Positions 29,319-38,528 of a stretch of DNA of 64,000 nucleotides are shown here, piece after piece. Position 1 is the stretch's first letter, and every line of letters begins with the position of its first letter. Below the pieces are notes generated by a model. It saw nothing but the letters and a program-made list of their open reading frames with translations. It had not been told where the DNA came from and made no database searches. Source of the stretch: Candidatus Lariskella endosymbiont of Epinotia ramella (GTDB taxonomy: Bacteria > Pseudomonadota > Alphaproteobacteria > Rickettsiales > Midichloriaceae); NCBI RefSeq assembly GCF_964019805.1, contig NZ_OZ026472.1, forward strand, positions 1,488,001-1,552,000. The letters are read 5' to 3'. The position numbers and the translations under genes are program-made.

Positions 29319-29347
29319 TTGACGCCATATAGTGATTAGAGTATCAT
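29319..29347 (+). promoter_or_regulatory. sigma70-type promoter of the rimP-nusA-der operon
   Basis: TTGACG (29319-29324), a 17-bp spacer and TATCAT (29342-29347). Transcription would start near 29354, about 68 bases before rimP. Confidence 0.7.
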
Positions 29348-29361
29348 TCGCTTTACAGGTC

Positions 29362-29395
29362 ATAAGGCTGGTGTTTTCACCAGCCTTATTTTTTT
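29362..29395 (+). terminator. intrinsic terminator in the rimP leader (attenuator candidate)
   Basis: A 12-bp perfect stem containing AAGGCTGGTG, loop TTTT, then seven T residues. It lies between the promoter at 29319-29347 and the rimP start. No plus-strand gene ends upstream, and the T-run is on the plus strand only, so it must act on the operon leader or define a ~40-nt RNA. Confidence 0.85.
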
Positions 29396-29421
29396 GTAGC
29401 AAGCATAGGTTAGTTAAGAAA

Positions 29422-29952
29422 ATGTTGGTTTTTAAAACTCAGCTGGAGAGAGAAGTACTAGAGCTTTTGGAAAGTTCCATAAAAGCCATGGGGTACTGTG
29501 CGCTGCGCGTTAGAATTAATCAGGGAAAAAAGAGTAAAACATTACAGTTGATGATTGAAAGAATGGACTCTACCCAGGTGTCGGTTGAGGATTGCGAAAA
29601 GGTGAGTAAACAAGCTTCTGTATTGCTTGATTTGCATGAACCTATGAGAGATAGATATTACCTTGAGGTAAGCTCTCCTGGTATTGATAGGCCGCTTACA
29701 AGATACGAAGATTTCTCTACATATGAAGGAAATAATGTTAAAATCATTTTAAATCATCCTATTGATAATCAGAGAAAGTTTCTTGGAAAACTATGCGGTC
29801 TCAAAGGAGATAATGTTCTGTTGCAACAGCAAAGTGTTAGTGTAGAATTAATAGAAATTCCAGTATCCAATATATCGGAAGCCAATATAGAAAGTAATAT
29901 GCTAAGAAAAGTTAGATTAAATAGATCACGGGGGAGAAATGCAACCAAGTAG
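29422..29952 (+). CDS. rimP: ribosome maturation factor RimP
   Basis: RimP helps 30S subunit assembly. ATG 29422 is chosen (176 aa); the frame is open upstream to 29332 but that part is the promoter and terminator. Motifs of the family: GYCALRVRINQG, VEDCEKVSKQ, YYLEVSSPGIDRPLT. It overlaps nusA by 14 bases, the usual rimP-nusA pair. Confidence 0.93.
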   Translation: MLVFKTQLEREVLELLESSIKAMGYCALRVRINQGKKSKTLQLMIERMDSTQVSVEDCEKVSKQASVLLDLHEPMRDRYYLEVSSPGIDRPLTRYEDFSTYEGNNVKIILNHPIDNQRKFLGKLCGLKGDNVLLQQQSVSVELIEIPVSNISEANIESNMLRKVRLNRSRGRNATK

Positions 29953-31498
29953 CTTTGCAAATAACGAGATTATACAAGTTGCCGAGGCTGTAGCTAGAGA
30001 AAAGTCTATCCCGAAAGAAAAAATTATAGATGCTCTTGAAGAGGCAATGAGAGTTGCTGCCTATAGAAAGTATGGTAGAGAACATAAGATCTGTGCATCC
30101 ATAGACCGCAAAACAGGAGCTATACATCTATATAGAGAGCTACTTGTAGTAGATGATAGAGATGAGTTAAATAGTAATATGCCTGAACAAACAGAAGATG
30201 GGGCAGCGCAAATGCAGATGATTACCTTGCAGAATGCAAGGTATAAAAATCCTGATGCTCTACCAGGCGATATTTTAAAAGATTCTCTTCCACCTCTTGA
30301 CCTTGCTAGGCTTGCCGCTCAATCTGCGAAGCAAGTAATAATATCCAAGATTAAAGAGATAGAAAGAGAACAACAATATGAGGATTTCCAAAACAGAGTA
30401 GGTGATATATTACACGGTATTGTTGATAAAGTTGAACATAATAGGATTGTAGTAAAAATTGGGAATGCAGATGCTGTGCTGAGACGTGATCAAATGCTGA
30501 AGGCTGATCATTACAAACAAGGTGAGAGAATAAAAGCATACTTGCTTGAGTTAGATCGTTATGGTAAAGGTCCACAGATAATTTTGTCTAGAACAGATAA
30601 GCAGTTTATAGTTAAATTGTTTGCCCATGAAGTGCCTGAGATTTATGAAGGCATAATACAAGTGAAGTCTGTTGCTCGCGATCCAGGGTCACGTGCAAAG
30701 GTTGCTGTATTCAGTCCAGAATCTGCAATAGATCCTATAGGTTCTTGCGTCGGCATGCGTGGAGCAAGGGTGCAAGCTATTACCGCAGAGTTAAAAGGAG
30801 AAAAGATAGATGTTATCGAATGGTCATCCGATCCTGCAACGTTAGCGATCAGAGCTCTTGCTCCTGCTTCTGCAACAAAAGTGATAATTGATGAGGATAA
30901 TAGGAAATTAGAAGTTGTTGTCCCGACTGATCAACAAAGCATAGCAATAGGTAGGCAAGGACAGAATGTAAGACTAGCTTCAGAACTGATAGGTTGGAAG
31001 ATTGATATATTAACCGAAGCAAATGAAATTAAGCGTAGACAGGATGAGTTCAACGGCGCTACAGACTTGTTTGTTGAGGCCCTATATTTAGATAATCTGC
31101 TTGCACAGCTTCTTGCTTCGGAAGGTTTTGTGTCTATTGAAGATGTTGCAGAGGCAGATATAGGATATCTTTCAAGCATACAGGGGTTGAATGAAGAAAT
31201 TGTCACGGAACTAGTTGCACGTGCCAGAGAATATATCAAATTAAATGCAGAGTCGAAAGAGTCTCAAGTAGATATTCCAGAAGAGAAAGAATCTTTGCCA
31301 GACACCAGTATATTTACAGATATTGGTATTACTCCTGAGTTTGCAGCTAGATTGATCGCCTCTGGTGTGGGGAATATGACAGAGCTTGCTGACCTATCAC
31401 GTGATGAGCTAGTGGAGTTGATTCCTGATCATAATCTTTCGATTGAGCAAATAGATGATATAATTATGTCCGCAAGGAAGCATGTCTATTTTTCCTAA
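29939..31498 (+). CDS. nusA: transcription elongation/termination factor NusA
   Basis: The 519-aa protein binds RNA polymerase and nascent RNA. Order: NusA N-terminal domain (EAVAREKSIPKEKII, ALEEAMR), S1 domain (GDILHGIVDKVEHNRIVVKIG), two KH domains (GSCVGMRGARVQAI, IAIGRQGQNVRLA) and C-terminal acidic repeats with helix-hairpin-helix-like segments. Overlaps rimP (14 bp) and der (17 bp), so translation is probably coupled. In other bacteria NusA regulates its own operon, which may relate to the leader terminator at 29362. Confidence 0.96.
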   Translation: MQPSSFANNEIIQVAEAVAREKSIPKEKIIDALEEAMRVAAYRKYGREHKICASIDRKTGAIHLYRELLVVDDRDELNSNMPEQTEDGAAQMQMITLQNARYKNPDALPGDILKDSLPPLDLARLAAQSAKQVIISKIKEIEREQQYEDFQNRVGDILHGIVDKVEHNRIVVKIGNADAVLRRDQMLKADHYKQGERIKAYLLELDRYGKGPQIILSRTDKQFIVKLFAHEVPEIYEGIIQVKSVARDPGSRAKVAVFSPESAIDPIGSCVGMRGARVQAITAELKGEKIDVIEWSSDPATLAIRALAPASATKVIIDEDNRKLEVVVPTDQQSIAIGRQGQNVRLASELIGWKIDILTEANEIKRRQDEFNGATDLFVEALYLDNLLAQLLASEGFVSIEDVAEADIGYLSSIQGLNEEIVTELVARAREYIKLNAESKESQVDIPEEKESLPDTSIFTDIGITPEFAARLIASGVGNMTELADLSRDELVELIPDHNLSIEQIDDIIMSARKHVYFS

Positions 31499-32981
31499 GG
31501 TTGTAATCGTTGGAAACCCAAACGTAGGAAAGTCCACCCTGTTTAATAGAATGGTACAAAAGAAAGCTGCTATAGTCACAGATGTTCCAGGGACTACAAG
31601 AGATTTTAATTCCTGCAACGTAACTTTTGCAGATTATCATTTTACTGTTATTGACACTGCTGGTTGGGAGCTTTTGCGTGGAGATGTAATAAAAAGCCAG
31701 ATGCGAAGCAGTACTGAACAAGCTCTTGGAGATGCAGACATAGTCATGTTTGTTGTCGACGGGAGATGCGAGCTCTCTGCTGCCGATACTGAACTTGCTG
31801 GAGTTGTACTGAGATCTTCTAAAAAGGCACTACTTATTGTGAACAAAAGCGAAGCTGGTTTTAAGCTTGACACAAATGAGTTATATAAGCTTGGCTTTGG
31901 AGAACCTATCTTTATATCAGCAGAACATAAATTAGGTTTCCAAGAATTATACCTGGGATTAATTGAAAAAATAGAACAATTTCATAGTCTGCATGGTATC
32001 AATATTAGTAATGAGATGCAGGAAGAATGCATAGAGCAGGATGAACTTCTATTAAGTGCTAAAGCAGTATCTAGCGAGGACAAACTGCTTCAGTCAAGTG
32101 AGCCAGAAAAACCCAAGGCAGAATATAGCAAAGAACAGCAGTGGAGCTATGATAAAAAAATGCCACGCTTTGCACTAGTTGGAAGGCCAAATGTTGGGAA
32201 GTCCACATTATTTAATAAAATTATTGGCGCCAGGCGTAGTATAGTATCTGAAGTAGCTGGCACAACACGTGATATCGTGAGTCATGATATAGCCTTTGAT
32301 GGAAAGATTATCACGTTACTTGATACTGCCGGCCTTAGAAAACAAAATAAAATTGATGAGACTGTAGAAGAGTTATCCATAGAAAAAACAAAAGAAGCCA
32401 TATCAAAAAGTTGTGTACTCTGCCTTGTAGTTAGCGCACCACAGATGTTTGAAAGTCAAGATATTGCAATAGCACAGCTAATCATTGATGCCGGGAAGGG
32501 ATTAGTTTTAATTGTTAATAAGTGTGATTTGATAAAAGATTTGAATAGCTTGAGAGAGGAAACACAATTTCATGTAAAAAAATATATTTCATCTGTGCAT
32601 GATATTCCAATAATATTTACATCAGGGCTGAATAGCTCAAAACCTATTTGTAATGAGATATTGCAAAAGGTTCTGGAGACTTTCTCTAAGTGGAATTCAC
32701 GCTTTTCTACATGGCAATTAAATAAATGGCTTAAGCAAGCAATTCAAATCCACACTCCGAGCCGCGCTTCATCTGGAAGATCCATTAGGTTAAAATACAT
32801 AACACAAACAAGAACATGCCCTCCAACTTTCGCACTTTTTACTAACTATCCAAATGATATCGATGGGCAGTATGTGCGCTATTTATCTAATTCTTTTGCC
32901 AAACACTTCCATTTATCTGGCACTCCGATAAAATTATTGTTCAAGAAAACTAGCAATCCATATGTGAAAAATAGTCATTAA
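31482..32981 (+). CDS. der: ribosome-biogenesis GTPase Der (EngA)
   Basis: Double-GTPase needed for 50S assembly. First G domain: G1 GNPNVGKST (~10-18), PGTTRD, DTAGW; second G domain: G1 GRPNVGKST (~232-240), AGTTRD, DTAGLR, NKCD; then the KH-like C-terminal domain. The 499-aa length is slightly above typical owing to an acidic linker between the G domains. The coupling of der to nusA rather than infB is unusual. It is the last gene before the IS cluster. Confidence 0.95.
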   Translation: MSIFPKVVIVGNPNVGKSTLFNRMVQKKAAIVTDVPGTTRDFNSCNVTFADYHFTVIDTAGWELLRGDVIKSQMRSSTEQALGDADIVMFVVDGRCELSAADTELAGVVLRSSKKALLIVNKSEAGFKLDTNELYKLGFGEPIFISAEHKLGFQELYLGLIEKIEQFHSLHGINISNEMQEECIEQDELLLSAKAVSSEDKLLQSSEPEKPKAEYSKEQQWSYDKKMPRFALVGRPNVGKSTLFNKIIGARRSIVSEVAGTTRDIVSHDIAFDGKIITLLDTAGLRKQNKIDETVEELSIEKTKEAISKSCVLCLVVSAPQMFESQDIAIAQLIIDAGKGLVLIVNKCDLIKDLNSLREETQFHVKKYISSVHDIPIIFTSGLNSSKPICNEILQKVLETFSKWNSRFSTWQLNKWLKQAIQIHTPSRASSGRSIRLKYITQTRTCPPTFALFTNYPNDIDGQYVRYLSNSFAKHFHLSGTPIKLLFKKTSNPYVKNSH

Positions 32982-33070
32982 GTATGGCAAAAGTGTATAT
33001 ACTTTTAAAAAATGAAGAAGTGATATTGATAGTCAAGGAAATTGAAAACTTTGCAATTAAAAAGCTAGCA

Positions 33071-34829
33071 CGTCCATCCGCCAAAAGTATGTATTTTAGC
33101 TTTTGAAATGCCTTGATACAGCTTATATATTGTGCATTTTATTACTCAGCTGATGGCATCTGTGTCAATCTGTTGTGATTTTTTAGTACACGCACCAAAA
33201 GTCTTGGAAGAGGCATAAAATAATGTTTAGAGTATCAAAATAGTGTTTTTAATCCGTAAGAAAATGTTATAATATCCCAAAAAACTTACGGATTTGTATT
33301 ATATGCCATCAGAAGAAGTGCAAATTAATAATACTCAAAGTAGAATATTTGAGGAGAGATTATCTAATAGTTTGAATCCCAAACACAAGTTATATAAATT
33401 AAGATCGATAGTTGATTGGTGTGGTCTTGATGAGCGAATTTTTGGTAAAGTTTCTGTGAAACGATATGGTAGAAGCCGTAAAGACCGTCGTGTTATGCTT
33501 GGTTTGTTTATGTTGCAAGCCATTTCAAGTGCCTCTGATTGTTATACTGAGGAGGAGCTTCAGGAAAATTCCTATTGGCAGTATTTTTGTGGATATGACT
33601 ATTTCAAAAATGACATAATTGTATCTGAAAGTTGCATAAGAAGATTTCGTCAAGCTTTAGGAGAATCTGGGTGTCGTGAGATATTAAAGGAGCTTGTCAG
33701 AATAGGCTGTAAGATTGGCACAGTTAAAAAAAAGATTTGGCAGCCGTGATTATTGATACGACAGTTCAGCCAAAGCATATAAAACATCCACATGATTGTC
33801 ATCTAATGGAAAAGGCGCGTTTTCAGATAGTTGAGCTTTGCAAGGATCAAGGTATATCGCTAAATGATACATATGCAAAGTACTACAAGCGTGGAATAAT
33901 GAAGGTTTGGAAATATCGTGATGATAGCAAGTCCAAAAAGCGGATTAATCAGATGAAGAAGCTGAAAAGCAGGCTTGGCCGTCTAATAAGATTTTGCCAT
34001 CGTGGTATTGCAAAACTGTCATTGACTATTTCACCAGAAGCCGCAGCAATTCTAGAAAAAGCTAATATGATCTATAATCAATCTGTACTTTGCAAACGTG
34101 CCAAAGAGGATTACAAAAAAGAAAATAAGGTACTATATAGTTTCCATGAACCTGCTGTTGAGTGCATAGGCAAAGGCAAATTGCACAAACCATACGAATT
34201 CGGCAACAAGGTTGGTATAGCGGTGAGTGGCAGAGGTAATTTCATAGTTGGAATAAAGTCATTTCATGGAAATCCATACGATGGACATACACTATCTGAG
34301 ATGGTTGATGAGGTGAAAAAGGTTGCAGAAGATCCCAAAAAGATATTTGTGGACCTTGGTTACCGAGGTAATAATTTAAAGTCCAAAAGCAAAGTATATA
34401 CGCCATATACCAAGAAAAGCCTTAGTTTTGCTGATAAAAAGATGATGAAGCGAAGAAGTGCAATTGAGCCTATAATCGGACATTTGAAGCATTTTGGTCG
34501 TCTTGGACGTAATTATCTGCGAGGTATAATAGGAGATATAATAAATCCATTCATATCAGCCATAGGCATGAATCTGAAGGCGATAGAGCGCACCTTATCT
34601 GGCTAATCACCTGAATTTAAACATATCAAAATCAAATGCTACAAAGTGGCAATAGAGGACGCATGCTTAAAACGCAGCATTTTGAACGCCTTACAGACAT
34701 TTTTCCCGTTCTGCCATAAAAAATCACAATAAATTGACACAGGTACCATTACATGAGCAGCAAAACACACAATATAAAGTTGTAACAAGGCATTTCAAAA
34801 GCTAAAATCCATACTTTTGGCGGATGGAC
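33071..34829 (+). mobile_element. IS5-superfamily element with long terminal repeats (1759 bp)
   Basis: Both ends start GTCCATCCGCCAAAAGTATG and remain clearly alike over about 120 bp in inverted orientation. Solo copies of this end are found at 4673-4790 and in part at 13670-13775, 36560-36600 and 49955-50048. No target duplication is visible; the right side abuts a 5'-truncated IS630 gene, which suggests deletion at the junction. Confidence 0.8.
33303..34606 (+). CDS. IS5-superfamily transposase, two frames joined at an A8 run
   Basis: Frame A starts at ATG 33303 (TTG 33294 also possible) and ends at 33749 with a transposase N-terminal domain (SRKDRRVMLGLFMLQ). Frame B (-1) runs to 34606. 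The A8 run at 33726-33733 lies where the frames meet; slipping -1 gives VKKKDLAAVIIDTTVQPK, the expected junction. Catalytic residues: D in VIIDTTVQ, D in FVDLGYRG, E in SAIEPIIGH. About 434 aa when fused. Either programmed frameshifting or a single-base mutation in the homopolymer. Confidence 0.85.
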
Positions 34830-34890
34830 TAGAGCACCAAGAGGAGAGAAAGTATATGGAAATATTAATGGTTCCAGAAAAAGAAGGTTC

Positions 34891-36150
34891 TATAATGGCC
34901 CCAAGAAACGAACCAGAAAAAATAAAACAACCGATTTTTTGATAGTAAAATGAATCAAAAATAGGATTAAGTTAGTAGTATGAGTAAAAAGAAAAATTAT
35001 ACGGCTGAATTTAAGGCAAAAGTGGCTCTAGATGCCATACAAAGTCAAAAGGGGAAAGCTGAAATATGTAGTGAATACAAAATTCCTGCAACTAATTTAT
35101 ATGACTGGAAAGATAAGGCTATCAGGGATTTGTATCAGCTTTTTATTCCAGAAAGTGAGTATACAAAAAAGCAAAAACTCTCTGAGCAAGAAATAGAAAA
35201 ATTGCATAAAATTATTGGCGAGATAAGCATTGAAAATAATTTTCTCAAAAAAAAATTGCAGAAATAAATTATGAAGAGAGAAAAAATATGTTAGAAATTT
35301 GTGCTGATATTTCTATAAGAAGACAAGCTGAGTTGCTGAATATTCCTAGAACTAAGTTGTATTACAAGCCAGTGATAAGTGATGAAAGTGAGATTGCAAA
35401 TCTCATTAGGGAAATTTATTTATTATCAGATTGTAGATACGGGTATCGCAAGATAACAGCTGATTTGCATAACCAAGGTAAGATCATCAATGCTAAAAAG
35501 GTACTGAGAATAATGCAAGAAATGGAGATAGAAGGCTTATATCCTAAGAGCTATAGAAATACTACTATAAAGAATCCTGAACATAAAATTTATCCTTATT
35601 TACTATCAGGAATTGAAATCAATAGGATAAATCAAGTATGGGCAAGTGATATTACATATATAAAAATTAATGGCAAGTTCATGTATTTCACGGCTATTAT
35701 TGATTTACACAGTAGATATATTATAGGCTATGATTTATCATATTCTCTGGAAGCAGGATTTTGCATAGCATTATTAGAAAGGGCATTGGCAACAAGAGTT
35801 CCAGAGATATTTAATACTGATCAAGGTTCGCAATATACCAGTAGTGAATTTATACAAAAATTACAACTAAAAAATGTAAGCATCAGTATGGATCATGTTG
35901 GCAGGTGTTTTGATAATATATATGTAGAAAGACTTTGGAGAACTTTAAAGCAAGAAGTGATCTATTATTATAGACCTGATGATATAGGCAGCTTGGAAAA
36001 AAGGATAGAAGAATTTGTACCTTGGTATAACAACACAAGGTTACATCAAGCTTTAAAATATAGAACACCAGCTTCTATATATTTAAGCTAATTTTTTGCT
36101 AAAAAATCGGAGCATTTAAAACAAATGGTTTGAATTAAGGGTGCAGTATA
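34891..36150 (+). mobile_element. IS3-family insertion sequence (1260 bp)
   Basis: Imperfect inverted ends (TATAATGGCCCC / TATACTGCACCC, converging on CCGATTTTTT at position 41-50 of each end) and a 3-bp target duplication ttc at 34888-34890 and 36151-36153. The restored IS630 frame across the site confirms the boundaries. Confidence 0.85.
34980..36091 (+). CDS. IS3-family transposase OrfAB
   Basis: OrfA (34980-35267, 95 aa) has the helix-turn-helix (YTAEFKAKVALDAI) and a leucine-zipper-like end. OrfB (ATG 35288, stop 36091, 267 aa) has the rve integrase core with D in WASDITYI, D in FNTDQGSQYTS and E in YVERLWRTLKQE. The OrfB frame is open upstream across the A9 run at 35247-35255, so a -1 slip would give OrfAB, as is normal in IS3 elements. 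Confidence 0.9.
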
Positions 36151-36520
36151 TTCAGTGTGATTGGTGGATTGATGAATCGTACTTTCATTGCGCCATCCAC
36201 CTTTGAAGGATCTTGTAATAGTGATGTGTTCAATGCTTGGTTAGAGCATGTTTTGATACCTTTAGTACCAACTGCTAGCACTATAATAATGGATAACGCT
36301 GCATTCCATAAATCGGCCAAGACAAAGCAGATTATTATGGATTCTGGATGTCATATTCTCTTCTTACCGGCATATTCACCTGATATGAATCCAATAGAGA
36401 ATTGCTGGCATACCTTAAAGGCAAAAATTAGAACTGCTACAAATGATATCGCTGATAATCTTTTGAAAACTCTTCATAATTGTTTATTAGATATGTAGGA
36501 AAATACTATAATATAACTTA

Positions 36521-36979
36521 CTATCGAGGTTGTAACATATACGTGAATTTAAAAGCAAAATCTATTCTTTGGTAGCAATGCCAATAAAAATACACAATAT
36601 AAAGCTGTACCAAACTCATCCCCTTGGCATACAGAGATATTATCTTTTGATCTAAACCATCTATTCTTGTTTGATTCTTGGAGACAATTACAGGTGCAAA
36701 TTTACCTTCTCTATCTCGCGGAATATTTAACTCGATACTGCCATTCTCAGTAATCAAATTCTTATTATAATGACCATTCCTGCAATTCTCAGTTTCAGAC
36801 CTATCATATTTGTTATAACCTAAGTGTTCAGACATTTCTGCCTGCAAGGCTCTCTCCAAAATACTCTTCGTTAATTCCTTAATCAATCCATCCTGCTTCA
36901 GTACTGTCTTTAAATCCGCTCCTCCTTCTATCAGTAAATCTATCGCTTCATTTATTTTCTTATTCTTTTCTGTCTTCAT
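36521..36979 (-). pseudogene. IS256-family (mutator) transposase, N-terminal fragment
   Basis: The first ~118 residues match IS256 transposases (LTKSILERALQAEMSEHLGY, NCRNGHYNKN, IPRDREGKFAPVIV, LDQKIISLYAKGM). After KGMS the frame runs into sequence resembling the end of the IS at 33071-34829 (ACACAATATAAAGCTGTACC on the plus strand), so the C-terminal catalytic two-thirds are lost. Confidence 0.85.
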
Positions 36980-37166
36980 TCTAATTACCTATATTCTTTA
37001 TTAATTCCAAATATAGGCTCTACTATAATTTACACAATCTTTGATAAAGACTCTCATCTAAGGGCAAGTGATAATAGCAAGTCTCTGCGTCAAAATTTGA
37101 TTTGTTATAAATTTTTGGCAGATGGACTAGTTATGACGCAGGCGACCAGCAACACGCTCGGACAGA

Positions 37167-37895
37167 TTACATCATTCCGCTGCGAGTTGCAGATTGTCCA
37201 AGATATAGCTTTTGCACACGAATATCACTTATTATTTCTTTTGGCGTGCCATGTGCTAGCACAGAGCCGTCATATATAACATAGCATCGCCCCACTAATT
37301 GCAGCATTTCGTGTACATTGTGATCTGTAATAAGTATGCCGATGCCTTTGTCTTTCAGCTTTGCAATTATTTGTTTAATTTCCTCAACAGCCAATGGATC
37401 AACACCAGCTAGCGGCTCATCCAACAGTATATATTTTGGATTGGAAGCAAGACAACGTGCAATTTCGACTCTTCTACGTTCTCCACCTGAGAGTACAGCG
37501 CCTCTAACGTTTCTTATATGTTCGAGTGAAAATTCAGTAAGCAATGACTCTAAAATCTTCTCTCTCTGAACTATGCTGGGCTCAGCAAATTCCAAAATTG
37601 CCATGATGTTTTCTGCGACTGTAAGGCCTACAAACACTGACGATTCTTGTGGAAGGTAACCAAGACCAAGCTGTGCTCTACGATAAATAGGGGCTTGTGT
37701 AACATTTTGCCCATCTATGAATACATCCCCTGAATCTGGGAGTATAAAGCCTGCTATAGTCAAGAAAGAAGTGGTCTTGCCAGCTCCATTTGGTCCCAGC
37801 AACCCAACTACCTCCGACTTACCAATATTGATATTTACATTCCTTACTATTTTCTTTCCATCATAACTTTTGGATATATGCTGAGCTGATAACAT
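37167..37895 (-). CDS. lptB: LPS export ABC transporter ATPase LptB
   Basis: Powers lipopolysaccharide transport with LptF/G and LptC. 242 aa: Walker A GPNGAGKTTS (~34-43), Q-loop LGYLPQESSVF, signature LSGGERRRVEIAR, Walker B YILLDEPLAGVDP, switch His in ITDHNV. All are intact and of LptB type. Last gene of the icd-sspB-lptB set (gaps of 28 and 32 bases). Its presence implies the organism makes LPS or a related glycolipid. Confidence 0.94.
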   Translation of the reverse strand: MLSAQHISKSYDGKKIVRNVNINIGKSEVVGLLGPNGAGKTTSFLTIAGFILPDSGDVFIDGQNVTQAPIYRRAQLGLGYLPQESSVFVGLTVAENIMAILEFAEPSIVQREKILESLLTEFSLEHIRNVRGAVLSGGERRRVEIARCLASNPKYILLDEPLAGVDPLAVEEIKQIIAKLKDKGIGILITDHNVHEMLQLVGRCYVIYDGSVLAHGTPKEIISDIRVQKLYLGQSATRSGMM

Positions 37896-37927
37896 TTAAT
37901 GTTGATACGGATATATACTTAATTTTT

Positions 37928-38500
37928 TTATTTTTTATTTCTTTTACGTCTAAACTCATCCAGCGATACAACATTATCCATATTCCCACCATTATTATTC
38001 ACGCTCAAATTTGAATGAGGCACCTTATGGTCATCAGGGTAATGTAGATGTTGAACTGCAAGCGCAACATTTATATCATCTTCATTTTCCACTCCATTGT
38101 TTGCTTTAAACGTTGGATATAATGTTTGGTCAAATCCAGTTTGTGCAGAAAATTCTAAACAAAACTGTACGCTTGGATCAGCAAAAGTTGTCACAGCCGC
38201 AAATGGAACAACTATCTTTTCTGGCACTCCTCCAAAACTAAGGATTACCTCAAAATATCCTCTATGAACAGTTAAACCACGAAATTGATATTGAAGCACT
38301 ATCATCATTTCATTAGGGTACTGATTGCGCAACCCTTCTGAAATCATAACACCTGGATGTTTCGTTAAGAAAGATATCATAAAATGATGATCTCCTATTA
38401 AGCCATGCTGCTCCACTATTTTCAGCGCTTTGTAAACTATGAAGTACATTGCTTCGTCAACCAGCTGGCTGTAATCTATTACTTTATCATTTATAGACAT
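37928..38500 (-). CDS. sspB: ClpXP adaptor SspB-family protein
   Basis: The alphaproteobacterial SspB tethers ssrA-tagged and other substrates to ClpXP. Start ATG 38500 (MSINDKVIDYS) is chosen because of the strong GAGGAGGGGG just upstream; 190 aa. The core shows HFMISFLTKHPGVMIS, VLQYQFRGLTVHRGYFEV and IVVPFAAVTTFADPS as in the family; the C-terminal tail is charged and ends in DEFRRKRNKK, the usual ClpX-binding-type extension. Confidence 0.9.
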   Translation of the reverse strand: MSINDKVIDYSQLVDEAMYFIVYKALKIVEQHGLIGDHHFMISFLTKHPGVMISEGLRNQYPNEMMIVLQYQFRGLTVHRGYFEVILSFGGVPEKIVVPFAAVTTFADPSVQFCLEFSAQTGFDQTLYPTFKANNGVENEDDINVALAVQHLHYPDDHKVPHSNLSVNNNGGNMDNVVSLDEFRRKRNKK

Positions 38501-38528
38501 ATCCCCCTCCTCTTGATAGCTATTTAAA

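Larger units (their letters stand above)
34831..36498 (+). pseudogene. IS630-family transposase, 5'-truncated and split by an IS3 element
   Basis: The remnant resumes mid-gene at RAPRGEKVYGNINGSRKRRF (34831-34890). After removal of the IS3 element and one ttc duplication the frame continues SVIGGLMNRTFIAPSTFEG up to the stop at 36498. The C-terminal catalytic part is intact (IIMDNAAFHKS, LPAYSPDMNPIENCW). The N-terminal half is missing, replaced by the IS at 33071-34829. Confidence 0.85.

Noticed and set aside
29320-29395. possible tRNA-like sequence in the rimP leader
   Set aside because: The words AGTGATTAGAG and the late stem suggested D- and T-arms, but there is no TTCRA T-loop, no anticodon stem and no acceptor pairing; promoter plus terminator explains it.
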